Counted from the stretch's first letter, positions 42,666 to 51,102 are shown. The stretch: 64,000 nt of DNA from an uncultured Collinsella sp. (GCA_900543605.1 UQSK01000003.1:16333-80332); one strand, 5' to 3'. Notes: generated from the letters alone by a model not told the origin. Program-made: numbers and translations.

Positions 42666-44423
42666 TTACTCGGCATCCTCGACCTCATACGAATCCGCCT
42701 CGGCTGGCTCATCGCCCGCGTCTGTTGCACCCTCGCGCGCCTCGTCAAACGCCGCCTTCATGGTCTTGTTGCCCCAGGTGAGCTTACGAATAGTAAGCTC
42801 ATCGGCCTTGTTGTGGGCCAGACGCAGATTCTCGGTACTGCGACGCAGATCATCCTTGGTCTTCTCGAGCTGCTTAATGGCAGCATCAATCTCCTTAATC
42901 GCCGACTCGAACTGCTTGCTCGCCAAGTTGTAGTTGCGCGAGAAGCCGTCCTTGAACTTTTCCATCTTGGCTTCGAAGTTCGTGACGTCGATATTCTGCT
43001 GCTTGTACTCCGCTAGCTCCTGCTTATAGCGCAGCGAACCCATGGCGGCGTTGCGCAGCAGCGTGATCATGGGAATGAAGAACTGCGGACGGATCACGTA
43101 CATCTTCTCGAAGCGATAGCTCACGTCCACGATGCCGGCGTTGTAAAGCTCGCTCTCGGGTTCGAGCAACGTGCAGAGCACCGCGTACTCGCAGCCCTTT
43201 TGGCGGCGATCGTGGTCGAGTTTCTTAAAGAAGTCCTCGTTCTTGTGCTTGGTCGCGGTCTCATCGTTCTCGTTTTTCATCTCGAACATAATCGAAATGA
43301 CCTCGTTGCCGCTCGCGTCGCACTCGCGGAAAATGAAGTCGCCCTTGGTGCCCTCGGACGCATCGTTATCCTTCTCGAAGTACGCGTTAGGAAATGCCGT
43401 CATGCGCAGACGGTTAAACTCGGTCTCGCAGTGCTGCTCGAGCGACTCGCCCACCATCTTGGTGGACAGGCGGACCTTCATGTCCTTAAGGCGCTCAATC
43501 TCTTCGTCCTTGTAGCGAATCAGGTCATCGCTCGCGCGCTTGGCCTGCGCAAGCTCGAGCTCGTGTGCCGCCTTGGCCTGTTCCTCGCGAGAATCGCGCA
43601 CCGCCAGCTCGCTCGTCAGTTTGGCACGCGCCTCATCGCGCTCTCGCTCCGCCGCGGCGACCGCCTTCGATAGGTTCATTTTTGCCATCAGTTCCTGCTC
43701 GCGCAGCTGGGCACGCAGGTCCTCGGCCTCTTGCTCGGACTGAGCCTTTGCGGCGGAAAACTTCTCTTGCACCTTCGCGCGATAGTCAGTAAGCGCGCGC
43801 TCGGCCTCGCTGCGAGCGGCATCGAGCTCACGCCGCGACTCTGCCGCGGCAGCGGCAAGCGCCATCTCCTGGGCCTTGTCCGCCGCGGCGAGCCTGGCCC
43901 GCAGCTCGGCAATCTGAGCGTCGCGCGCGGACAGGTCGTTTTGAGCAGCATTGCGTGCCGCCGCCTCGGCAAGCTTGGCTTCATCATCTTTGCGCCCCAA
44001 CTGCGCACGCAAATTGTCGATTTCGCGCTGAAGTTCGGCGTTTTCCTTTTGAGCATCGGCACGGGCCTCAACCGCCGCACGCTGACTTGCGCTCTCGCGC
44101 TCTGCGGCAGCGCCCTCGAGCTTGGCGCGCAACTCGGCAAGCTCGGCATCGCGCTTGGCGACTTCTTGTGCCAGCTGCTGAGCTGCAGCGTTCTTCTGCT
44201 CGACAAGCTGAGCATTGCGCTGAGACTCCGCCTTTTGCAAGGCAGCCGTCGAACGCGAGCGCTCAAGCTCCAGCGCCTGCTCGCCCTCGCGCTGAACTGC
44301 CTTCACACGCTCGTCCAGGTCGCGCGAAAACTCGGCATCGCGCACCTGCTTGACGATATCCGCATAGCCGGATGCATCGACCTTAAATACTTCGCCACAA
44401 TGCGGGCACTTGATCTCGTTCAT
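42666..44423 (-). CDS. DUF2130 coiled-coil protein
   Basis: A 585-residue protein. The N terminus has a possible zinc knuckle, IKCPHCGEVF. Residues about 30-310 form a long Ala/Glu/Arg-rich coiled coil. The DUF2130 domain (about 310-480) contains KGDFIFRECDASGNEVISIM followed by FEMKNENDETATKHKNED; the D-E-K pattern there resembles PD-(D/E)XK nucleases. A second coiled coil ends the protein. The family is widespread and uncharacterised; nuclease activity is inference. The start has GAGGAGCTGCT. It lies downstream of a terminator, so it is separately transcribed. Confidence 0.85.
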   Translation of the reverse strand: MNEIKCPHCGEVFKVDASGYADIVKQVRDAEFSRDLDERVKAVQREGEQALELERSRSTAALQKAESQRNAQLVEQKNAAAQQLAQEVAKRDAELAELRAKLEGAAAERESASQRAAVEARADAQKENAELQREIDNLRAQLGRKDDEAKLAEAAARNAAQNDLSARDAQIAELRARLAAADKAQEMALAAAAAESRRELDAARSEAERALTDYRAKVQEKFSAAKAQSEQEAEDLRAQLREQELMAKMNLSKAVAAAERERDEARAKLTSELAVRDSREEQAKAAHELELAQAKRASDDLIRYKDEEIERLKDMKVRLSTKMVGESLEQHCETEFNRLRMTAFPNAYFEKDNDASEGTKGDFIFRECDASGNEVISIMFEMKNENDETATKHKNEDFFKKLDHDRRQKGCEYAVLCTLLEPESELYNAGIVDVSYRFEKMYVIRPQFFIPMITLLRNAAMGSLRYKQELAEYKQQNIDVTNFEAKMEKFKDGFSRNYNLASKQFESAIKEIDAAIKQLEKTKDDLRRSTENLRLAHNKADELTIRKLTWGNKTMKAAFDEAREGATDAGDEPAEADSYEVEDAE

Positions 44424-44487
44424 AGCAGCTCCTCGATGGACGCAAATTTCAACCGCCTACACTCTACCGCGCCGCACGGACAAAAAA

Positions 44488-44516
44488 GGCGCCGCCGCCA
44501 TAATGGCAACGGCGCC
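44488..44516 (-). terminator. Terminator of the HIRAN/phosphoesterase operon
   Basis: GGCGCCG and CGGCGCC pair perfectly, with a 15-nt interior that can pair further (GCC/GGC). On the minus strand the stem is followed by TTTTTTG. It lies 45 bp beyond the phosphoesterase stop codon. Confidence 0.85.
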
Positions 44517-44517
44517 A

Positions 44518-44556
44518 GAACCACCACAAAGGTGCCTGTCCCCTTTGTGGTGGTTC
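44518..44556. repeat. 15-bp perfect inverted repeat with GCCTGTCC loop
   Basis: GAACCACCACAAAGG and CCTTTGTGGTGGTTC flank the 9-nt loop TGCCTGTCC, between the phosphoesterase stop codon and its terminator. No U tract follows directly on either strand. The loop plus flank contains CCTGTCCC, the complement of GGGACAGG in the hairpin at 28425, so both may belong to one REP-like family. Confidence 0.7.
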
Positions 44557-44561
44557 GAGAA

Positions 44562-45107
44562 TTACAGTCCAAAATAGCCGAGGATTTGATCACGACTTAC
44601 GGGCTTGTAGTCATTGGCGTCGAGGCCCACATCGTAGCGGTAAATGGGGCGCTCGCGATCGCGGTTGCGTGCGTTGGTGCGGTCACCCCTGCTGTGGATA
44701 TGCCCATGCAGCATAATGGCGCCACGTGCCTTGCCGTTCCAGCTGAGCATGGGGTAGTGGCTCATCACCAGACGATGACCCTTGGCATAGCCGGGAGCAA
44801 TCTCCAGGTAATCGCGCACGTCTTCCCAAATCTGCGGTACGTCGGAATCTTCCCAGTCGCCGTCATGGTTACCGCGGATGAGCGTCACATTCTTGCATTC
44901 GATACGCTCGCGCAGGCGCACCGCCTCCGCCATGGGCAAGCGATACGTAAAGTCTCCCAGGATATAGAGGCGGTCGTCCGCAGCCACGCACTCATTGATG
45001 GCATCGATGACCTTGCGGTTCATCTCCTCGACCGAATCAAACGGCCGATCCATGTCGTGCAAGATATTCGTATCGCCCAGGTGCAGGTCGGCGGTAAACC
45101 ACATCAT
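44562..45107 (-). CDS. Calcineurin-like metallophosphoesterase
   Basis: A 181-residue single-domain phosphoesterase. The metal ligands are all visible: D and H in FTADLHLGD (about 6-8), D in LGDFTY, NH in RGNHDGDW, H in VMSHYPML and HGHIHS near residue 140. ATG 45107 is preferred because GAGGACA lies upstream; ATG 45122 has no ribosome site. Small enzymes of this type cleave phosphodiesters of unknown identity. Third gene of an apparent operon after the HIRAN and 59-aa genes. Confidence 0.87.
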   Translation of the reverse strand: MMWFTADLHLGDTNILHDMDRPFDSVEEMNRKVIDAINECVAADDRLYILGDFTYRLPMAEAVRLRERIECKNVTLIRGNHDGDWEDSDVPQIWEDVRDYLEIAPGYAKGHRLVMSHYPMLSWNGKARGAIMLHGHIHSRGDRTNARNRDRERPIYRYDVGLDANDYKPVSRDQILGYFGL

Positions 45108-45173
45108 CGTCTGTGTCCTCATTTCGCAACGCGTCTAACACGTGCCTAGTATACAGACGCTCTGGCGCGTCGG

Positions 45174-45353
45174 TTAGCCAAAGAGCCCGCCGAACAGACC
45201 TCGACGGCGTTTGTCTTGCTTTTTCGAAGCGTCATCCTGAGTTTTCTTATCCCGCCGCTTCTTACGGTCCCGCTCCAGCTCATCGTCATCGAGCAACAGG
45301 TCCCACTCAAACGGATCATCCGTCAAATCGAACAGGTCATCGTCGTCAAACAT
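45174..45353 (-). CDS. Small charged protein, 59 aa
   Basis: This short gene has a strong ribosome site (GGGAGGCGGCC) and starts MFDDDDLFDLTDDPFEWDLL. The protein is split in charge: the first half is Asp-rich, the second Lys/Arg-rich (ERDRKKRRDKKTQDDASKKQ), and it ends RRRGLFGGLFG. It has no membrane segment. It sits 18 bp after the HIRAN gene and 66 bp before the phosphoesterase gene, all on the minus strand. I do not recognise the family; nucleic-acid binding by the basic half is a guess. Confidence 0.65.
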   Translation of the reverse strand: MFDDDDLFDLTDDPFEWDLLLDDDELERDRKKRRDKKTQDDASKKQDKRRRGLFGGLFG

Positions 45354-45371
45354 GGCCGCCTCCCTTACCGA

Positions 45372-45698
45372 TTAGCGAGCATCCACCACGTAGAGTCCAA
45401 CGCGCACCTGATGCCACGGGCTGCGTTCGGGAGCAACCTGTTGCACGCGGGCCTCAAATACGTCCTCATGGCCGTAATACATCATCAAGGACAGCGGGCC
45501 GACCTCGTTTCCCGGGATATAGCCAAGTTTGGTGTTGCCGTAGTAGATTGCAACCGCCTCGGGATCATGGGGATTATCGCGCTCGGCGCACAGCGTCAGC
45601 TTATCGCCCGCTTTAAGATCGCCTAGGACCAAAGCGCCGTCGGCATATTGAAATCCTGCGATGTGAAACGACAGAAGAACACGTGAAGGCTCGTACAT
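45372..45698 (-). CDS. HIRAN-domain protein
   Basis: A 108-residue protein that is almost wholly a HIRAN domain: FHIAGFQYADGALVLGDLKA, then LTLCAERDNPHDPEAVAIYY and KLGYIPGNEVGPLSLMM. HIRAN domains bind single-stranded 3' DNA ends in helicases such as HLTF; in bacteria they also occur alone near DNA-metabolism genes. The start has AGAGGAGCTGCT. First gene of a three-gene unit with the 59-aa protein and metallophosphoesterase, which suggests a nucleic-acid end-processing role. Confidence 0.87.
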   Translation of the reverse strand: MYEPSRVLLSFHIAGFQYADGALVLGDLKAGDKLTLCAERDNPHDPEAVAIYYGNTKLGYIPGNEVGPLSLMMYYGHEDVFEARVQQVAPERSPWHQVRVGLYVVDAR

Positions 45699-45934
45699 AG
45701 CAGCTCCTCTAACGGCCGGATAAACCGGTGTGTAACCTTATTGAGAAGTCTACGGTCCCGTGCGGACACAAATACATCCTGTCTGCGTCCTTCAATCGTT
45801 TGCCTCAACGCTTGCGCGACAGAACGCTTGCAGATAAGATAGGAACACGGATGGCACCCGTTGCCGCGGGTCTTGCCAACTCCGATACACGTTTTCATCG
45901 TGAGAAGTGGCCGTCTTCGCTTACGCGGGGGCGG
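45699..45934. other. Intergenic region beside a 27-aa hydrophobic ORF
   Basis: 236 bp between the HIRAN gene and the 27-aa ORF, all leftward. No convincing gene is seen. A stem with GCCGTC/GGCGGC arms (about 45910-45936) borders the small ORF's stop codon. If the small ORF is a type I toxin, an antisense RNA would be expected in this region, but I cannot place a promoter with confidence. Confidence 0.3.
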
Positions 45935-46018
45935 CTATTTCATTCGGCCGATAAACAGACCGAGTTCGATAGCCGCAATCAACAACGCCAATAACGAAAT
46001 AACGTCGCTTACGTTCAT
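45935..46018 (-). CDS. 27-aa hydrophobic peptide, possible type I toxin
   Basis: The ORF starts MNVSDVISLLALLIAAIELG and ends FIGRMK: a short polar N terminus, one membrane-spanning helix and a basic tail. That is the form of small holin-like or type I toxin peptides (TxpA/Fst/BsrG style). GAAGGGA lies 7-8 nt before the ATG. Just past the stop, GCCGCCCCCGCG can pair with GCGAAGACGGC, a terminator-like structure also common after such peptides. Its small size makes the call tentative. Confidence 0.5.
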   Translation of the reverse strand: MNVSDVISLLALLIAAIELGLFIGRMK

Positions 46019-46123
46019 ACCAAATCCCTTCTAAAGGGAGTTGGCCCATCCGTGCTCCATAACAGTAGTCTAACGCAAAATGCAGGTAATAGGAACACTT
46101 GTTCGTATTACCTGCGCCCTTTT

Positions 46124-47503
46124 CTAATGCACAAACATGCGCACGAACTTGTGCTTCCAGCTTGCGTAGGGCGCATACCGAAACGGCACGTCCAGCCAGG
46201 TTGCCTTGTTCACGATACTCTTCTTGTGGCTAAACGTATCGAAGCTCTCGCGTCCATGGTACTGCCCCATACCGCTCGCGCCCATGCCGCCAAAGCCCAT
46301 ATGGCTCGTAGCCAAGTGCATGATCGTGTCGTTGACACAGCCACCGCCAAATGGCACGTAACGCACAAAGCGCTGCTGAACTGCGCGATCCTGGCTAAAG
46401 ATATACAGAGCCAGCGGCGTCGGACGATCCGTAATAAACGCTTCGGCCTCGTCTAGGCTCTCAAACGTCAGCACCGGCAAGATGGGACCGAAGATCTCCT
46501 CCTGCATCACGGCGTCATCGGGGGTCACGCCGTCCAAAATCGTCGGCTCGATCTTCAGCGAAGTCTCCCGCGCGGTGCCTCCAAGCACGACCTTATCGGG
46601 ATCGATCAGCCCGCGCACGCGCGCAAAATGCTTGGCGTTGACGATATGCCCGTAATCCTCGTTATCGAGCGGATGCTCGCCAAACATACGGCGGACCTCT
46701 TCCTTGATGAGGCCCAGCAGCTCGTCGTGCACGCGCGTATCGACCAGCAGATAGTCGGGCGCTACACAGGTCTGGCCCACGTTGAGCCATTTACCAAATG
46801 CGATGCGGCGTGCCGCGACCTTCAAGTTTGCCGTCGCATCTACGATGCAGGGACTCTTTCCGCCCAGCTCAAGCGTCACGGGCGTAAGGTTTTCACTTGC
46901 GCGCTCCATGACGAGCTTGCCGACCGGAACGCTACCGGTAAAGAAGATCTTGTCCCAGCATTCATCGAGCAGCGCTTCGTTCTCGGCGCGCCCGCCCTCG
47001 ACAACCGTCACCAGGCGCGGATCAAATGCCTCCTCACAGATTTGCTTGAGCACCGCGCTCGAAGCCGGCGCATAGGCGCTCGGCTTGATGACCACGGTAT
47101 TGCCTGCGGCAAGGGCGCCAGCTAGCGGCTCGAGCGTTAGCAAAAACGGATAGTTCCAGGGCGCCATGATGAGCGTGACGCCATAGGGCACAGCTTGCGT
47201 TTTGCACACGCTCACGGCATTAGCGAGGTCACACGGACGCAGGCGCGGACGACTCCATCGAGCCACATGAGCGATCTGATGACGAATCTCGGAAAGCGAC
47301 GTGCCGATCTCGCACATATACGCCTCGTCATGTGACTTACCCAAATCGGTCTTGAGCGCATGGGCGATATCGACCTCGTGCGCACGAACCGCATCGCGTA
47401 AACTCACGAGCGCGCGACGTCGAGCATCGACATCAAACGTGGCGTGCGTCTTAAAGTAGGCGCGCTGATCGCCGACGATGCGCGCAATTTCCTCGGTGTT
47501 CAT
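46124..47503 (-). CDS. Aldehyde dehydrogenase, class 3-like
   Basis: A 459-residue NAD(P)-dependent aldehyde dehydrogenase. Motifs: IMAPWNYPFLLTLEPLAGAL, the coenzyme loop FFTGSVPVGK, catalytic Glu in LELGGKSPCIV (about residue 212) and catalytic Cys in NVGQTCVAPDYLL (about 246). EEIFGPILPVL is near 337. The length of about 460 and lack of the longer N-terminal arm fit the ALDH3 group, which oxidises medium-chain or aromatic aldehydes. The start has AGGAGGGTCC. It is 8 bp downstream of the alcohol dehydrogenase gene, so the two should act in sequence. Confidence 0.92.
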   Translation of the reverse strand: MNTEEIARIVGDQRAYFKTHATFDVDARRRALVSLRDAVRAHEVDIAHALKTDLGKSHDEAYMCEIGTSLSEIRHQIAHVARWSRPRLRPCDLANAVSVCKTQAVPYGVTLIMAPWNYPFLLTLEPLAGALAAGNTVVIKPSAYAPASSAVLKQICEEAFDPRLVTVVEGGRAENEALLDECWDKIFFTGSVPVGKLVMERASENLTPVTLELGGKSPCIVDATANLKVAARRIAFGKWLNVGQTCVAPDYLLVDTRVHDELLGLIKEEVRRMFGEHPLDNEDYGHIVNAKHFARVRGLIDPDKVVLGGTARETSLKIEPTILDGVTPDDAVMQEEIFGPILPVLTFESLDEAEAFITDRPTPLALYIFSQDRAVQQRFVRYVPFGGGCVNDTIMHLATSHMGFGGMGASGMGQYHGRESFDTFSHKKSIVNKATWLDVPFRYAPYASWKHKFVRMFVH

Positions 47504-47511
47504 GGACCCTC

Positions 47512-48732
47512 CTAATTCTCGTCCTCAAACATACCACCTGCAACGACTTCGTACATATGCTCGAGCTCCAAGCGGTCCATTAGAAGCGGAACGGGGTATA
47601 GCGGATTGGCCTCGGCATCGGCATGCGCCGCCATCTCGGGAATGTCAGAGCGGCGAATGCCCAAGACATATTTGGGGATTCCCAGGGCCTCGTTCATGCG
47701 GTCGACCCAATCGATAAAGGCCTCGGCCGCAAGACTATCCTGCGCGGTAGCCGGCGCAATGCCCGCCATGTGAGCAAGATCGGCAAGCTTGGGGGCGGCG
47801 GCGTCACCATAAGCGCGAAGCATGTGCGGCAGGATGATCGCGTTGGCCAAACCGTGCGGAATTCCGTATCGGCCGCCCAAACTGTGCGCGATGGCATGCA
47901 CATATCCGACATAGGAGCGCGTAAAGGCAACACCCGCCTTATACGCCGCCGAAAGCATATTGCGACGCGCACGCATGTTGTCGCCATGCTCATAGGCTTC
48001 GAGCAGATTGTCGTGGATGAGCTGCACCGCCTGTCGCGCCATCTTGCGCGTATAGGGCGTGGTGCTTCGCCCGATAAAAGCCTCGACGGCATGCGTCAGG
48101 GCGTCCATGCCCGTCTGCCCCGTAATGGAGGCGGGCAGACCGCGCGTAAACTCGGGGTCGTGCACCGCAAAGCGCGGGATAAGTACAAAGTCGTTGATGG
48201 GGTACTTGTAGTGCGTCTCGTCATCGGTAATTACCGCCGCAAGCGTGACCTCACTTCCCGTGCCTGCCGTGGTGGGAACGGCGATGAGCAGCGGCAGGCG
48301 ACGATGAATCCGCAGCAGGCCGCGCATCTTGTTGATGGGCTTGTTTGGCTGCGCGATGCGTGCGCCCACGCCCTTGGCGCAGTCCATGGCTGAGCCACCG
48401 CCAAAGCCGATAATGGCCCGGCAGTCGTTCTCGCGATACAGCGCCGCCGCTTCCTCCACGTTTGAGACCGTGGGGTTCGCACGCGTTTCGGCATAGACCG
48501 TAACGCCAATCCCCTGAGCCGTAAGCGCACGCTCGAGTGATGCCGTGAGCCCCAAACGGGCAATGCCAGGGTCTGTCACGATAAGTACGCGCCGAATCGA
48601 GCGCTTCTGAAGCACCGCGGGCACATCCTCGGCATGCTCTAAAATGCGCGGCTCGGTATAGGGCAGGATCGGCAATGCAATGCGAAAAACCGTCTGATAT
48701 GTTCGGCACCAGGCACGACGGGCTAGATGCAT
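47512..48732 (-). CDS. Iron-containing alcohol dehydrogenase
   Basis: A 406-residue group III alcohol dehydrogenase. The nucleotide-binding region is GFGGGSAMDCAKGVGA (about residues 110-125), followed by VPTTAGTGSEVTLAAVI. The metal ligands D and H occur in QTGMDALTHAVEAFIG, with two further His in YVHAIAHSLGGRYGIPHG. Upstream the start has GAAGGAG 8 nt before ATG 48732 and a TGTTGA-N4-TCAACA palindrome. With the downstream aldehyde dehydrogenase it forms a two-gene alcohol/aldehyde interconversion unit. Confidence 0.92.
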   Translation of the reverse strand: MHLARRAWCRTYQTVFRIALPILPYTEPRILEHAEDVPAVLQKRSIRRVLIVTDPGIARLGLTASLERALTAQGIGVTVYAETRANPTVSNVEEAAALYRENDCRAIIGFGGGSAMDCAKGVGARIAQPNKPINKMRGLLRIHRRLPLLIAVPTTAGTGSEVTLAAVITDDETHYKYPINDFVLIPRFAVHDPEFTRGLPASITGQTGMDALTHAVEAFIGRSTTPYTRKMARQAVQLIHDNLLEAYEHGDNMRARRNMLSAAYKAGVAFTRSYVGYVHAIAHSLGGRYGIPHGLANAIILPHMLRAYGDAAAPKLADLAHMAGIAPATAQDSLAAEAFIDWVDRMNEALGIPKYVLGIRRSDIPEMAAHADAEANPLYPVPLLMDRLELEHMYEVVAGGMFEDEN

Positions 48733-48750
48733 AAAGGAAACTCCTTCATT

Positions 48751-48766
48751 TGTTGATAGGTCAACA
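48751..48766. promoter_or_regulatory. Palindromic operator candidate for ADH/ALDH operon
   Basis: TGTTGA-TAGG-TCAACA is a perfect 6+6 inverted repeat, 19-34 bp upstream of the alcohol dehydrogenase start. Its position over the likely promoter or leader suggests binding by a TetR- or MarR-type repressor. No such regulator is encoded next to it. Confidence 0.4.
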
Positions 48767-48876
48767 TTTGCTCGCCCGATTGTACTCAGCGACGGTCAAA
48801 GACGGCCTGCCAATCGTTAATCAATCAACATCTTCATATCTCAAAATTGTTTTATTAAAAATCATTCCTAATAGGC

Positions 48877-48904
48877 TTCACATTTGGTTGCATTTATGGA
48901 TAAT
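48877..48904 (+). promoter_or_regulatory. Probable promoter of rubrerythrin gene
   Basis: TTCACA, 16 nt, then GATAAT, in an AT-rich stretch 85 bp ahead of the rubrerythrin start. The -10 match is good and the -35 only fair. Confidence 0.4.
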
Positions 48905-48988
48905 AGAACTCGTCAAGACGCACGTCCGGAGAGGGCCCTTACGGGACCGGACGAGCGCACAATCGCCATCGATCGAAAGGATCGAATC

Positions 48989-49549
48989 ATGAAGTTTGTT
49001 TGCCCCGTTTGCGGTTATGTGGAAGAGTTCGACGGCGACCAGCTGCCCGAGGACTTCAAGTGCCCCCAGTGCGGCGTTCCCGGTTCTCGCTTCCTGAAGC
49101 AGGAGGAGGGTCAGCTCGAGTGGGCTGCCGAGCACGTCGTGGGCGTCGCCAAGATGGAGGGTGTCTCTGAGGACATCGTTGCCGACCTGCGTGCCAACTT
49201 TGAGGGCGAGTGCTCCGAGGTCGGTATGTACCTGGCCATGGCCCGTGTCGCCCATCGCGAGGGTTATCCCGAGGTTGGTCTTTATTACGAAAAGGCAGCC
49301 CATGAGGAGGCCGAGCATGCCGCCAAGTTCGCCGAGCTCTTAGGCGAGGTCGTGACCGACTCCACCAAGAAGAACCTCGAGATGCGCGTTGAAGCCGAGA
49401 ATGGCGCCACCGCCGGCAAAACCGATCTTGCCAAGCGTGCCAAGGCCGCTAACCTCGATGCCATCCACGACACTGTCCACGAGATGGCTCGCGATGAGGC
49501 CCGTCACGGCAAGGCCTTTGAGGGTCTGCTGAAGCGCTACTTTGGCTAA
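48989..49549 (+). CDS. Rubredoxin-rubrerythrin fusion (reverse rubrerythrin)
   Basis: A 186-residue peroxide- and oxygen-detoxifying protein of anaerobes. An N-terminal rubredoxin site with Cys at 5, 8, 25 and 28 (CPVCGY, CPQCG) is followed by a ferritin-like four-helix domain. Diiron ligands lie in FEGECSEVGMYLAMARVAHR, KAAHEEAEHAAKF and HEMARDEARHGKAFEG. The rubredoxin-first order defines reverse rubrerythrin, which reduces hydrogen peroxide using electrons from NADH via a reductase. ATG 48989 has AAAGGA. A monocistronic unit with promoter and terminator. Confidence 0.94.
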   Translation: MKFVCPVCGYVEEFDGDQLPEDFKCPQCGVPGSRFLKQEEGQLEWAAEHVVGVAKMEGVSEDIVADLRANFEGECSEVGMYLAMARVAHREGYPEVGLYYEKAAHEEAEHAAKFAELLGEVVTDSTKKNLEMRVEAENGATAGKTDLAKRAKAANLDAIHDTVHEMARDEARHGKAFEGLLKRYFG

Positions 49550-49582
49550 GCCAGCCGCCTGAGAGATAGCCTCTAGCTCGAT

Positions 49583-49616
49583 AAGGCCCGGACTGCATGG
49601 TTCGGGCCTTTTTTCG
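49583..49616 (+). terminator. Rho-independent terminator after rubrerythrin
   Basis: AAGGCCCG and CGGGCCTT pair perfectly, with a 12-nt interior that extends the stem, followed by TTTTCG. It lies 33 bp past the stop. Confidence 0.88.
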
Positions 49617-49682
49617 TGTCTCGAGAACTCGTAAACGCCCTGAAATAGGACCGCCTTCGGCATCGGCTTCTCGTCAAAAACC

Positions 49683-49802
49683 AAGTGAGTAGACTTTTTG
49701 GAACTTGCCGAGCAGACCATCCATATTGCTTTATAAAGTCGCAGGTAAATGGCTTGTTGCGAAAACGGCCTGGCCGCCATCAAGCCAAAAGTCTACTCAC
49801 TT
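49683..49802. repeat. 120-bp inverted-repeat-ended element, copy 2
   Basis: 120 bp, same orientation as copies 1 and 3, with ends AAGTGAGTAGACTTTTTGG and CCAAAAGTCTACTCACTT. CGCAGGTA is at offset 57, followed by AATGGCTTGTT. An inner AGCA/TGCT pair sits where copy 1 has CAGGC/GCCTG. Its right end overlaps the last 10 bases of the leftward AbiEi/DUF559-like gene and supplies that gene's final codons and stop (LSE, TAG). Confidence 0.85.
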
Positions 49803-50920
49803 AGTTCCGCAGCCGTCCACGATCGAGCTGTTTTGTGTCTAACGGGCATCTTTTCGTCGATTACTCCCAGTTTTGTCCAGTCAACGAATAGTTCAGACCG
49901 GAGTAATGCCTCAGCCCTTTGCTCATCCGAGCTTTTATCACGATATTCAGCATCAAACATCCTGCATACGGCCTTAACAATCGCGCGGAATCTATCCTCA
50001 TCGGATATCTGTCTGTGTGTCAGGAGAAGCACATCGTAGCCCATGGCCTGAAGCGCCGTCATGCGGTCTGCGTCACGCAAGCCATCCCCTGCGCGTCCGT
50101 GCGAGGCCTTTCCCTGACATTCAATGGCCACCTGTCGCCTGCCGTCCGGCGAAGGAAGTAGTAGGTCGATATATACACGGGACTTTCCCACAATCGCTCG
50201 AGCACTTGTGCTTAACGTCACTTCGACATTGAGCTCTATGCCGCAAAAACCTTCACCTCCCAGGGCTCGCGGCAGTCCAAGCAACAAATGCGCCTCGACC
50301 TCAAAAGGCGACGCGGCACCCAATGGAACGAGCTGCGATACCGCCATAAATCTATTGCCGTAACGCATCCCGCAAACATCTGAACAAAAACGGTCAAGGT
50401 CTCCGCCCAAAACCAAAGCGTCTCGACGCCATAAATTTGAGGCGGTGCCGTCCTCGGGCGGGCAGCGCACCCAACCGAACGTTGTCGAAATCGCGCCCGA
50501 ATCAATTGCACGCGAAAGCTCCGCCTCAAGTGCCGCCGGCAGGGCACACACCGCAAACAAGCCGCACATCTCCGCCAACACAAAAAGAAGCTGGAGATCC
50601 GTCAGATGCCGCGACATGATAAATGCCGTCAGTAGAGGAGACGTAACCAAAAATCCATGCTCCGTTTCCAGTACGGATTCCCTGGGGAGCTCACCAAGAA
50701 ACAGCCGCTGCCTAATGCTGACAGGACAAGTCCGCTTGTTTCTCGTCCGAACCAATGTATACAACGGAAAGCCGAGCACAACCGCAGCCGTCGGGTTGCG
50801 GGCGAGGTCATATCGCTGCCGGTCTTCTTCCGGCCGTGGAAGCGGCGGACACAAAGCGCGGACTTGAGGGGGCAAACGCCAGTACCTAAAAGCCGATATG
50901 TCACAAAGTAGATCCTTCAT
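49793..50920 (-). CDS. AbiEi-like / DUF559-type nuclease-fold protein
   Basis: A 375-residue protein. The N-terminal and middle parts (FPLYTLVRTRNKRTCPVSIR, HGFLVTSPLLTAFIMSRHLT) have the style of AbiEi-type antitoxin or transcription-factor proteins. The C-terminal part (about 240-320) contains VYIDLLLPSPDGRRQVAIEC, QGKASHG and YDVLLLTHRQI, the DUF559/very-short-patch-repair nuclease pattern (D, then E-x-Q in place of E-x-K). The function is unknown. No ribosome site is obvious at ATG 50920 or GTG 50926. It lies between copies 2 and 3 of the 120-bp element, and its stop codon is inside copy 2. Confidence 0.6.
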   Translation of the reverse strand: MKDLLCDISAFRYWRLPPQVRALCPPLPRPEEDRQRYDLARNPTAAVVLGFPLYTLVRTRNKRTCPVSIRQRLFLGELPRESVLETEHGFLVTSPLLTAFIMSRHLTDLQLLFVLAEMCGLFAVCALPAALEAELSRAIDSGAISTTFGWVRCPPEDGTASNLWRRDALVLGGDLDRFCSDVCGMRYGNRFMAVSQLVPLGAASPFEVEAHLLLGLPRALGGEGFCGIELNVEVTLSTSARAIVGKSRVYIDLLLPSPDGRRQVAIECQGKASHGRAGDGLRDADRMTALQAMGYDVLLLTHRQISDEDRFRAIVKAVCRMFDAEYRDKSSDEQRAEALLRSELFVDWTKLGVIDEKMPVRHKTARSWTAAELSE

Positions 50921-51003
50921 AGGCACAGGAAAACACGAATTTCAACCCAGCCTATCTCGCATTGGCGCGAGCGCACCAAAAATGGCGCCGAACGGACTGC
51001 CAA

Positions 51004-51069
51004 GTTTTCAACAGCCCTCCCCAACTGGCCAAAAGCTTGCCGAGAACTGGACGAAGTTCTGTTGAAAAC
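51004..51069. repeat. Inverted-repeat element GTTTTCAACAG/CTGTTGAAAAC
   Basis: Perfect 11-bp arms at 51004-51014 and 51059-51069 enclose 44 bp, with a shared AACTGG pair inside. It lies 34 bp before copy 3 of the 120-bp element, in the 285-bp gap between the AbiEi-like gene and pdxR. It does not look like a terminator for either gene. Confidence 0.6.
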
Positions 51070-51102
51070 CCCATTTTTTCTCATGCAAAAGCTTTACGCG
51101 GC

